A stretch of DNA of 64,000 nt from NCBI RefSeq assembly GCF_029227915.1, contig NC_079885.1, positions 29,515,001-29,579,000 of the forward strand, in the 5' to 3' direction. The notes beneath the pieces are model-generated. The model searched no databases. It saw only the letters and a program-made list of their open reading frames with translations, and had not been told where the DNA came from. Origin of the DNA: Hydractinia symbiolongicarpus (lineage: Eukaryota > Cnidaria > Hydrozoa > Anthoathecata > Hydractiniidae). Below are positions 1 through 5,674 of this stretch, one piece after another; the stretch's first letter is position 1; each line of letters begins with the position of its first letter. The position numbers and the translations under genes were made by a program.

Positions 1-37
1 GCTGACACATGGCGGATCTCTAAGGTCTACCGGTACC

Positions 38-961
38 ATTGCGGATCTATTGGGCAAGAAAAGGCTGCGCAATTTGGGGTTCGATATACCGAAAGGTAGT
101 ATAACCCCCCGACAGGCCGCTAGGCTAAACAAAATAGAAGAGAGACTACCGTCACCGGATAAAATAGAGAATGCGACGGATATAGAATTAGAAACCATGT
201 CCGGGGAGGTGGTGAACAGTGCCGAGGATCTGGTCTCGCTGGTCGATGATAGTACACTGAGAGCCAAATATCCGGCCGGTGATATTCGCGGATTGGATAG
301 TTCGGTGCAGCGGATCCGCGGGAGTCTCCAACTCTCGACCGCCAAAAAGGTAGATGTTGAGAACAAGATACATAAGGAACAAATGAAGTTGAAGGAGTTG
401 GAAGATCCGTCATACACGGATGAACAGAGGGAGCAGGTGGCCGAGAGGTTGGAAAAGCTAAACGATGAGTTGGAGGCCCACCAGTCTGCCATCAATATCC
501 TCAAGGGCGAACTTAACACCCAGATAAAAAGCATAAAGGAGACAATCGCCAAGGTACTTAGCAAAGATACTACATTGGGTGAAAAGATACGAACGCTATT
601 CCGTGAACAGGGTATCACCATTGTCAGTGTACTAACAGCGTTCGGGATGGTTATCGGGCTTTTGGTTGAAACTTTGACACCTGGTGGTGGAGGACATCCG
701 ACATCCACCACAAAAAAGCATGCCGAGGACGGTGGCGGTGGTGCGAGGGAATGGATAAAGAACAAGTTGAGCGCGTTAGGATCTCTCCTGGGTAGATTGG
801 CCGGTGCCGCAGCTGCGTCCCTACCGGGTATAATTGGTTCCATCGTATCGTGGATCCTAAATAGAGCAAAGGAGGTCGTCGGTTGGTTGAGTCAAAACCT
901 GTGGGCTTTGATAGTCGGAATCGGAGGTCTGATATACACCTACATGGTGACAAAGCGTTAG
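38..961 (+). CDS. Coiled-coil protein with C-terminal membrane segments, virus-like element, start codon uncertain
   Basis: The function is unknown. Numbering residues from the TTG at 50, about residues 85-170 form a highly charged heptad-like stretch (predicted coiled coil). A hydrophobic segment follows at about 188-208, then a glycine-rich linker (211-231), a second hydrophobic stretch rich in Ala, Gly and Ile (244-270) and a last membrane segment (280-299) ending in a basic tail. This layout suits a virion membrane or membrane-remodelling protein. No ATG begins the frame, which is open back to base 2. At 38 the frame reads ATTGCGGATCT, and ATGGCGGATCT occurs 29 bp upstream at 9 but meets a stop after four codons. 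I place the start at 38 as a probable eroded ATG. The first internal ATG is at 197, and a start outside the window is possible. The gene converges on the minus-strand cluster, sharing a hairpin just after its stop. I recall similar proteins among unnamed genes of marine invertebrates, but could not check. Confidence 0.75.
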   Translation: MADLLGKKRLRNLGFDIPKGSITPRQAARLNKIEERLPSPDKIENATDIELETMSGEVVNSAEDLVSLVDDSTLRAKYPAGDIRGLDSSVQRIRGSLQLSTAKKVDVENKIHKEQMKLKELEDPSYTDEQREQVAERLEKLNDELEAHQSAINILKGELNTQIKSIKETIAKVLSKDTTLGEKIRTLFREQGITIVSVLTAFGMVIGLLVETLTPGGGGHPTSTTKKHAEDGGGGAREWIKNKLSALGSLLGRLAGAAAASLPGIIGSIVSWILNRAKEVVGWLSQNLWALIVGIGGLIYTYMVTKR

Positions 962-974
962 TGATATTGAATAA

Positions 975-999
975 TATGTTACATGACACATGTAACATA
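975..999. terminator. Hairpin between convergent genes (11-bp stem)
   Basis: TATGTTACATG (975-985) and CATGTAACATA (989-999) are perfect inverted copies around a 3-base loop. The hairpin lies 13 bp after the stop of the plus-strand gene and 15 bp after the stop of the minus-strand gene, so it could end transcription both ways. A second, weaker inverted pair, TAGTAC (1001-1006) and GTACTA (1012-1017), overlaps the minus-strand stop codon. The core GTTACATG/CATGTAAC is shared with the hairpin at 3062-3090. The terminator role is inferred from position. Confidence 0.55.
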
Positions 1000-1014
1000 G
1001 TAGTACCACGCGTA

Positions 1015-1440
1015 CTATTTTTCGAAATACCACACGGCGCCGCCGACACCGATCATGCTTAGCGCGATAAATGGCAATTCCCTCTCATGCTGGCCATTGC
1101 TGGGTGTATAAAAGTCGCTCAATACGGGCCTGCGCGGAATATCCGTGAGAGGTGATCCTCCAAATACTTTTTTATATTCCCGCATCGCGTCATCCAGCTC
1201 CGTGAATTTACCCTCGGCCTTCTTCTCAAGTCTGAGCTGCTTATTGATAAAGTCAACCCTCTCCTGTCTTTTACGTTGCCATATAACCTGAGCCTTCTGC
1301 AGTTGTTCTATGGCTAGATCATGCCGCTTCCGTTCCTTATCTATCCTATCCTTTGATAAACTTGAAAAGAGGTAGGTTGATCCGGTGAAGGCCAAAGCGT
1401 TCGCGAAGGCACCTTCCAACATCATTGCAATTGAAGCCAT
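1015..1440 (-). CDS. 141-aa coiled-coil protein with C-terminal membrane segment
   Basis: The role is unknown. The N-terminal 28 residues are mildly hydrophobic. Residues about 30-95 are a long run of alternating charged residues (predicted coiled coil). A proline-containing segment around 98-115 (PRRPVLSDFYTPS) follows, and residues 123-139 form a hydrophobic helix suitable for membrane anchoring. The start is ATG at 1440, with TATATAAAC touching it. It is the last gene of the minus-strand train and meets the plus-strand coiled-coil gene tail to tail. A structural or membrane-scaffold role in the virion is an inference from neighbours and architecture only. I have an unverified impression that proteins of this layout recur beside the same neighbours in invertebrate genomes. 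Confidence 0.8.
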   Translation of the reverse strand: MASIAMMLEGAFANALAFTGSTYLFSSLSKDRIDKERKRHDLAIEQLQKAQVIWQRKRQERVDFINKQLRLEKKAEGKFTELDDAMREYKKVFGGSPLTDIPRRPVLSDFYTPSNGQHERELPFIALSMIGVGGAVWYFEK

Positions 1441-1449
1441 GTTTATATA
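1441..1449 (-). promoter_or_regulatory. TATATAAAC motif abutting the ATG of the 141-aa gene
   Basis: On the minus strand the nine bases TATATAAAC run directly into ATG at 1440. The identical nonamer abuts the ATG of the 75-aa gene (1833-1841). Exact repetition at the same place before two genes suggests a shared transcription signal with little or no leader, or a translation-start context. The function is inferred. Confidence 0.45.
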
Positions 1450-1470
1450 ATCCGGTATAATATAGTGGCG

Positions 1471-1605
1471 TTATTTTAATACGATAGCTTCGGAGTCGAT
1501 GACATCGGAGTCGATGACATCGATGTATTCCACCTTGGGTAAAATCCTCTCAACTTTCTTACGTTGACATAAAACCCAGACCAACCATTCCAGTATTCGC
1601 AACAT
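1471..1605 (-). CDS. 44-aa small protein, start overlapping the upstream stop (TAATG)
   Basis: A short frame runs from ATG at 1605 to TAA at 1471. Its ATG shares one base with the stop of the 75-aa gene (TAATG), an arrangement typical of termination-reinitiation. The N-terminal part has Trp and Leu (LEWLVWVL, residues 5-12) and could be a short membrane or amphipathic helix, followed by a basic patch (QRKK) and an acidic tail in which DVIDS occurs twice, encoded by a 15-bp tandem duplication that keeps the frame. The small size makes this a moderate call. Support comes from the tight coupling, the absence of other content in the gap, and the frame-preserving repeat. No function can be given. 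Confidence 0.5.
   Translation of the reverse strand: MLRILEWLVWVLCQRKKVERILPKVEYIDVIDSDVIDSEAIVLK
1491..1520. repeat. 15-bp tandem duplication inside the 44-aa gene
   Basis: CGGAGTCGATGACAT occurs twice head to tail (1491-1505 and 1506-1520). The length is a multiple of three, so the frame is kept and five residues of the acidic tail are doubled. It is probably a replication-slippage product. Confidence 0.85.
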
Positions 1606-1832
1606 TATATATTTATAGTTTCAGGTATAATTTTTTGCTTAACCAGATATTCTCTTGACATTTCACTTGCGGCGACTATGGCTACAAGCTTTCCGGTATC
1701 TTCCAGGTCAAACTTCTGAATTGAGGGTGGAGTCATTTTTAATACCTTTTTTCCGAGCATTGAATAGCCTACAGCGAAAACGCATACGACCGATGCCTTA
1801 TAAATATCGTTTACTATACTTTTCTTATCCAT
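1605..1832 (-). CDS. 75-aa small membrane protein
   Basis: The function is unknown. ATG at 1832 follows TATATAAAC directly. A short polar N-terminus precedes a hydrophobic stretch at about residues 10-27 (predicted membrane helix), then a basic/proline stretch (GKKVLKMTPPS, 27-37) and a mainly helical tail. It lies 41 bp after the stop of the 123-aa gene and overlaps the 44-aa gene by one base. Small membrane proteins next to capsid and ATPase genes are common in membrane-containing tailless viruses, and that is the basis for suspecting a virion role. The clean frame and defined upstream motif support it being real. Confidence 0.7.
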   Translation of the reverse strand: MDKKSIVNDIYKASVVCVFAVGYSMLGKKVLKMTPPSIQKFDLEDTGKLVAIVAASEMSREYLVKQKIIPETINI

Positions 1833-1841
1833 GTTTATATA
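1833..1841 (-). promoter_or_regulatory. TATATAAAC motif abutting the ATG of the 75-aa gene
   Basis: This is identical in sequence and placement to the motif before the 141-aa gene (1441-1449). It lies in the 41-bp gap after the 123-aa gene, a gap that is otherwise A/T-rich. It is a likely gene-start signal, judged only from repetition. Confidence 0.45.
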
Positions 1842-1873
1842 CTTCGAGATTATAATATCGCGATATTATCCCT

Positions 1874-2245
1874 TTATTCCATTTCAAGTTTACTTATTCT
1901 CACGGTTTTTTTAGGATCGGAGGGTGGTGGGGTACCCTTCACCTTAATTTTTTTGTCCTTATTTTTATACACGAAATAAGCACCAATTAAGACTAGTACT
2001 ATCACTCCTCCCCCCATTATGGTGTAGTTCATGGGCCCTCCATCTGGTTTAGGGCCTTCGGTCATAGAATCCACATCTATTACAATATCATTTGAATCTT
2101 CGGGCTGTGTTTGTGCTTGAGGCGTCGGCTGTGTTTGTGCTTGAGGCGTCGGCTGTGTTTGTGCTTGAGGCGTAGGCTGTGTTTGATTCTGTGCCATGAG
2201 CCATTTTTTATATTCCTCCCTCTTTTTACGGTTGTATTCCGCCAA
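1874..2245 (-). CDS. 123-aa membrane protein with Gln/Thr/Pro repeats, no ATG at the expected start
   Basis: The function is unknown. From the N-terminus there is a charged Lys/Arg/Glu helix (residues 1-16), three copies of an eight-residue Thr-Pro-Gln-Ala-type repeat (about 22-48), an acidic linker, a predicted membrane helix at about 78-92 and a Lys-rich tail. The frame from the preceding stop at 2264-2266 contains no ATG before 2197 (residue 17). At 2245 it reads TTG GCG GAA, one base from ATG. I list the longer frame because the charged N-terminal helix looks coding, but initiation may be lost or may occur at 2197. The layout (low-complexity ectodomain, one membrane helix, basic tail) resembles a tail-anchored or type-I-like small virion membrane protein, which is inference. 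Confidence 0.65.
   Translation of the reverse strand: MAEYNRKKREEYKKWLMAQNQTQPTPQAQTQPTPQAQTQPTPQAQTQPEDSNDIVIDVDSMTEGPKPDGGPMNYTIMGGGVIVLVLIGAYFVYKNKDKKIKVKGTPPPSDPKKTVRISKLEME
2103..2184. repeat. 24-bp coding tandem repeat, about 3.4 copies
   Basis: A 24-bp unit begins at 2103, 2127 and 2151, with a partial fourth at 2175. The first two are identical, and the third differs by one base (CGTAGGC instead of CGTCGGC). The length is a multiple of three and encodes the Pro/Gln/Thr repeats of the 123-aa protein. Near-identity implies recent expansion. Confidence 0.9.
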
Positions 2246-2267
2246 CCTCTTACCAGATTCAACCTAT

Positions 2268-2885
2268 TTAGGGTTCTTCGTTGTCACCTGAATAGGAGTC
2301 TGTTCCTCTGACATCTTTATTATCTATATCTATATTATTATTTGCGTTTAAATTTCTTCCAGCGATATAATGCCTACCTGTAATTAGACCTACACTGATT
2401 GGTGATAAGAATGATCCGAATCTATAATACAAATCACATGTGAACCTTTGAAGTGCGGAGTTTAGGAAGGGGTCATTCTCCAGGTCATCTCTCAATGCAT
2501 CTTGATTGTTTATTCCTAAGACTGTACAGGCCCCCATGGAATACATGTGGATGATTGATTGTCCCAAGGACTTTACCATTTGACCCGATAGTTTAGCTTC
2601 ATAGATACTAAAGAGTTTCTTCACCTCATCATCTTTTAGCTTTTGAATTTGCTCGTCCGTATACATTTTACCCAGGTATAGCTTGCTATTTCCGGTTAAC
2701 ACACACTCGAGCAATTTTTGCCTCTTACCATCATCGGGTGTAGGACCCTGAATAAAAATTAAGTTGTCAATTGCAGTTTCAGCCATTTTCAATAGCGATA
2801 GGTATTTTTTAACACAAAAAAAGCAAAAACTAAGTACTACTACTAGTATTAGTACTAATATTATGAAATTGATATATTCTATCAT
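2268..2885 (-). CDS. 205-aa N-terminally anchored membrane protein
   Basis: Residues about 5-27 form a strong N-terminal membrane helix ending in Cys and Lys residues, so the bulk lies on one side of the membrane. The body contains a charged helix with a MYTDEQIQKLKDDE stretch (about residues 75-88), then conserved-looking helices ending in YYRFGSFLSPISVGLITGRH (about 152-171). The C-terminal 25 residues are Asn/Asp-rich and disordered. The start is ATG at 2885, 8 bp from a 34-bp minisatellite in its presumed promoter. The function is unknown. It lies downstream of the packaging ATPase in the same train, so a virion membrane role is likely but inferred. I have an unverified memory of related unnamed proteins in invertebrate genomes. 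Confidence 0.8.
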   Translation of the reverse strand: MIEYINFIILVLILVVVLSFCFFCVKKYLSLLKMAETAIDNLIFIQGPTPDDGKRQKLLECVLTGNSKLYLGKMYTDEQIQKLKDDEVKKLFSIYEAKLSGQMVKSLGQSIIHMYSMGACTVLGINNQDALRDDLENDPFLNSALQRFTCDLYYRFGSFLSPISVGLITGRHYIAGRNLNANNNIDIDNKDVRGTDSYSGDNEEP

Positions 2886-2892
2886 GGTCCTA

Positions 2893-3055
2893 TAGTAGTC
2901 TATAGGAGTATTATAGGAGTATTATAGGATAGTCTTATAGTAGTCTATAGGAGTATTATAGGATAGTCTTATAGTAGTCTATAGGAGTATTATAGGATAG
3001 TCTTATAGTAGTCTATAGGAGTATTATAGGATAGTCTTATAGGAGTCTATAGATC
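2893..3055. repeat. 34-bp minisatellite upstream of the 205-aa gene
   Basis: TAGTAGTCTATAGGAG starts units at 2938, 2972 and 3006, exactly 34 bp apart, with a variant start (TAGGAGTCTATAG) at 3040. The first unit, at 2893, is 45 bp long because of a duplicated 11-bp GAGTATTATAG-type segment. Each unit carries self-complementary CTATAG boxes. It fills most of the 214-bp gap between the ATPase and the 205-aa gene, where a promoter would be expected. Confidence 0.9.
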
Positions 3056-3061
3056 TGTTAC

Positions 3062-3090
3062 TTTTTGTTACAAGACTCTTGTAACAAAAA
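3062..3090. terminator. Hairpin after the ATPase gene (13-bp stem)
   Basis: TTTTTGTTACAAG (3062-3074) and CTTGTAACAAAAA (3078-3090) are perfect inverted copies with a 3-base loop, starting 9 bp downstream of the ATPase stop. The core GTTACAAG/CTTGTAAC matches the hairpin at 975-999 apart from one compensated base pair. The U-run flank makes it look like an intrinsic terminator, but in a eukaryotic setting an RNA 3'-end or protein-binding signal is as likely. Confidence 0.6.
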
Positions 3091-3099
3091 ATGCCCATT

Positions 3100-3696
3100 C
3101 TAGCAAATCACGTGAGTTCGTGGAGATTCCATCCTCATGACTAAATGTGTATATTTACCATCTTTCAGCCTTTCCTTGACCTTCTGGATCTCCGACGATT
3201 CAATGACATCATTCTCTTTGTGGATGGTTGCGAGATCATCCCTGTCCTTCGGATACCACACATATAACATTTTTGCCTGCCTTCGTAAGTTCTTCGGTAT
3301 CGCGGTGTATGATTGTGTGAGAAGCCACATGGAGTGGTTTCGATGTCGACCGCTGATGGCCAGCTCCAGAAGCGGTTGCCTCTTTTTGTCCAGTTTCTCA
3401 TCCGCGATGATGTCGTCGATCAGGAATAATGTTTTGTATCCGGCACAGAAATCCGTCATCTTTTGGATCCATTCATACAACATGCCCATGGGCTCAATTA
3501 GAATCACATATCTATCCCTCCAGAACCAGTTACTACCCATATATGTCTTGTTCCATCTTAATGTTGGACATATAATCACAATGAAATCGAAGTGGTTGTA
3601 GTACACGCTCTCTAGCAGTTTTACAACGCGTTGGGATTTTCCGCAGCCCGTGGGACCGACGAATAATGCCGTGTGAGGATCTTTCATGTAGTCCAT
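3100..3696 (-). CDS. A32-like genome-packaging ATPase (FtsK/HerA superfamily)
   Basis: This is the likely motor that pumps viral DNA into preformed capsids. Numbering from an upstream ATG at 3723, the Walker A motif GPTGCGKS is at residues 23-30, the Walker B motif TLFLIDDI at 98-105, and the sensor stretch WLLTQSYTAIP at 133-143, followed by Arg residues typical of A32 proteins. About 200 residues is normal for small packaging ATPases of Polinton-like and virophage-like elements. I chose ATG at 3696 (residue 10 of the longer frame) because it lies one base after the stop of the capsid gene (TAAAATG). Starting at 3723 would overlap that gene by 26 bp. All motif residues are present, so the gene looks functional. 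The neighbouring capsid candidate supports the packaging role over other P-loop families. Confidence 0.9.
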   Translation of the reverse strand: MDYMKDPHTALFVGPTGCGKSQRVVKLLESVYYNHFDFIVIICPTLRWNKTYMGSNWFWRDRYVILIEPMGMLYEWIQKMTDFCAGYKTLFLIDDIIADEKLDKKRQPLLELAISGRHRNHSMWLLTQSYTAIPKNLRRQAKMLYVWYPKDRDDLATIHKENDVIESSEIQKVKERLKDGKYTHLVMRMESPRTHVIC

Positions 3697-3697
3697 T

Positions 3698-5017
3698 TTA
3701 ATATAGTACATCCATAATTTCACCGTTTTGAATATTTAATTGAGCATCCATTATTAGATATATGTAAGCGTTTAAGGATCCCGCTGCCTCGGCCGTCTTT
3801 TCAACTTGCAGTGTGATGCCCTCGCTCGCATTTTCAATCCGTCGACCAGTCCCGTGTAGTGAGTTTTCATCTATGGTTCTGAAATCCAAACATAGAGCAT
3901 ATTTCGTGGTTAGGTAGTCCGCGACCTTCACATCATGTAGTTGCAGATGTTTTTGTATTTCACCGGCGTTGCCATCCCTTTGCTTGCCCTCCGCAAAATA
4001 CTTGCATATTTCACCATAATGCTCAAACGGTTGCATCCCCTGAGCGAAAAGTTGGTTAGGCTTACCCTCAACTATAGCGGATACCTTTTTGATCTTAGGA
4101 TTGTAGAACCTTCCTGTATCTCGTTTGTAAGCTTTCTCTTCCTCAAACAGAACCAATATACCCTTCAGAGACTTGCATGGTGTATTGAATGACCAATTCC
4201 AAGTTGTGTCTGACTTATCCACCCTAATTTGTCTATGTCTCAAGAATCTGTCATAGAGCACGGCCATGTTTTGGTATTCATTTGAGATGAATCTGGCAAG
4301 TGTGGGTTGTGTCACAATCTCATATTCGAGAGATATGTTGGAGATTTTGTATTTAGCATCCGGTGCCGGTGCCGTAGCGGAACCTGAAGGTTTGGTAGGT
4401 GTTGATAAAACTACCCTGTCATAATTGTTGAATGTTATCTCATAACACAGCCTATTACCTAATCCGGCCTGATAATAAGGAATCGTGCTATCCAACATTT
4501 CGAAATCCAGCGGTATGGTGAACTTGTTTTTGTATGCATCATAAATAGCTTTGTCCGCTACCTCCGATGCGTCTTTATCCGCAGCTCCAACTCTCAGTTT
4601 CATACAGTTTTCTGTACACCCTTCATCAAAGATGATACCTTGTCTTATTGCATTTCTTTTTTCAGACTTGGTTAGCCATAAATCTCTGTAGCACCCGAAA
4701 AGGTCAAAGTCATCAATGCTTAGAATCTCGGTACCCTCGAACTTGATAGCTAGCTTTTTAACAATTGCCCTCCCTATGTTAGAGACCAATGTTCTCTTCG
4801 TGTCAGCTTTTGACTCGAGATCAATGTCGAAACTTATTTTTGAAGTACCGGGAACAATGACATCATCGTTACCTAAATTAGGGAACCTAATCAGGAGTAA
4901 CTGGTTCTGATCAATCTCACTTGGGTTGTGAGTGACAATTACTTTTTGATGCGTTCCTTTTACGCCATGTGCGGTTCTAAGTGAACGCTCTGGGTTTAAC
5001 TTTTTCCCGTATTCCAT
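3698..5017 (-). CDS. Major capsid protein candidate (double jelly-roll type)
   Basis: This is the largest product of the minus-strand train, 439 aa, with no signal peptide and no membrane segment. It is rich in alternating hydrophobic beta-type stretches, for example KISFDIDLES (60-69), KFTIPLDFEML (165-175), LCYEITFNNYD (190-200), LKGILVLFEEE (284-294) and the C-terminal AYIYLIMDAQLNI (417-429). A Pro/Ala/Gly-rich linker at 208-221 could separate two jelly-roll halves. The segment around 304-328 (FYNP, then a Pro-Asn-Gln turn) resembles what I know of capsid proteins of Polinton-like viruses, but this is by eye. It is shorter than typical Polinton capsids (about 600 aa). Position immediately before the packaging ATPase supports the call. 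Start ATG at 5017 is preceded by a two-codon upstream frame. A fold prediction would settle it. Confidence 0.65.
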   Translation of the reverse strand: MEYGKKLNPERSLRTAHGVKGTHQKVIVTHNPSEIDQNQLLLIRFPNLGNDDVIVPGTSKISFDIDLESKADTKRTLVSNIGRAIVKKLAIKFEGTEILSIDDFDLFGCYRDLWLTKSEKRNAIRQGIIFDEGCTENCMKLRVGAADKDASEVADKAIYDAYKNKFTIPLDFEMLDSTIPYYQAGLGNRLCYEITFNNYDRVVLSTPTKPSGSATAPAPDAKYKISNISLEYEIVTQPTLARFISNEYQNMAVLYDRFLRHRQIRVDKSDTTWNWSFNTPCKSLKGILVLFEEEKAYKRDTGRFYNPKIKKVSAIVEGKPNQLFAQGMQPFEHYGEICKYFAEGKQRDGNAGEIQKHLQLHDVKVADYLTTKYALCLDFRTIDENSLHGTGRRIENASEGITLQVEKTAEAAGSLNAYIYLIMDAQLNIQNGEIMDVLY

Positions 5018-5018
5018 G

Positions 5019-5027
5019 CTATTCCAT
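5019..5027 (-). promoter_or_regulatory. Two-codon upstream frame (ATGGAATAG) before the capsid start
   Basis: On the minus strand ATG GAA TAG ends one base before the capsid ATG at 5017, giving TAGCATG. The next codons of the capsid gene are again ATG GAA, so the two starts look like a small duplication. Such a minimal upstream frame could tune capsid translation by reinitiation. The effect is inferred. Confidence 0.35.
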
Positions 5028-5072
5028 ATTACTTTTATTTTATTTTACTTTAATTCGGTTAATGCTACGGTA

Positions 5073-5636
5073 TCATCTGTCCGCCGTATCTCTTATGTGT
5101 AGGGTAACTGTTGTCTTCATACCACCCCATAGCACCTTACCATCCTGACCTGTGACTCTCATGGTAAGTGATTGAAGTAAACCTTTCTTTAGTTTCTTAT
5201 ATTGCGGATTTTTCGGTTCAATATATGTAAAATCACCACCATACTCGGATATATGATATGTCATCAGGTTGTTGCTATATTCACCATCTTTAAGATTTAA
5301 CGAGTTATCCAATTCATTAAGATTAAAATGTAGTTCCGTTACACCCTCCATATTGAATATTTTACTCAACTTAGAGTTTCCAGCTAGTTGTGTTGATTTT
5401 ACATCACCTCTCACGATTGAATTCAACTCCCTCCCCGTGTATTGCTGACCCTGTGGTAACCTAACCGTGGTAACTCCATCAGCCAATGGTATATCTATTG
5501 GAGCTGCAACCACATATGTGACATTGTCTGAAAACGTCTCCACGATCGCAACCTCCTTTGTACCATGCGAGTTGTCTATCGGTTGATACAAATAGATTTT
5601 CTTCTCGCTATTTACGTCCTTTATTGTGATATACAT
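5073..5636 (-). CDS. 187-aa beta-rich protein, minor capsid (penton) candidate
   Basis: The function is not recognised by motif. The protein is soluble-looking, without membrane segments, and made of short alternating strands (VAIVETFSDNVTYVVAAPI at about 28-46; TELHFNLNELD at 100-110; LQSLTMRVTG at 154-163; TTVTLHIRD at 175-183), which fits a single jelly-roll fold. In Polinton-like and virophage-like elements a small beta-barrel penton protein is encoded next to the major capsid gene. Here this gene is directly upstream of the capsid candidate, 55 bp away, as expected for that pair. The start is ATG at 5636, facing the divergent 401-aa gene across 38 bp. Another structural role is possible. 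Confidence 0.5.
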   Translation of the reverse strand: MYITIKDVNSEKKIYLYQPIDNSHGTKEVAIVETFSDNVTYVVAAPIDIPLADGVTTVRLPQGQQYTGRELNSIVRGDVKSTQLAGNSKLSKIFNMEGVTELHFNLNELDNSLNLKDGEYSNNLMTYHISEYGGDFTYIEPKNPQYKKLKKGLLQSLTMRVTGQDGKVLWGGMKTTVTLHIRDTADR

Positions 5637-5674
5637 TATTATATTAGAGATTGTGAATATATTTAAATCAAAGA
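5637..5674. promoter_or_regulatory. 38-bp divergent promoter region
   Basis: Only 38 bp separate the ATG of the minus-strand 187-aa gene from the ATG of the plus-strand 401-aa gene. The stretch is A/T-rich, with ATATATTTAAAT near 5658-5669 and TAATATAATA next to the minus-strand ATG. Both transcripts must start inside it or inside the opposite gene, so leaders are very short. Confidence 0.5.

Noticed and set aside
651-1049. Minus-strand 132-codon frame opposite the coiled-coil gene
   Set aside because: It is an antisense shadow of the 303-aa frame, with no ATG-linked motif and atypical composition.
3137-3601. Plus-strand 154-codon frame opposite the ATPase
   Set aside because: It is an antisense shadow of a gene with clear Walker motifs.
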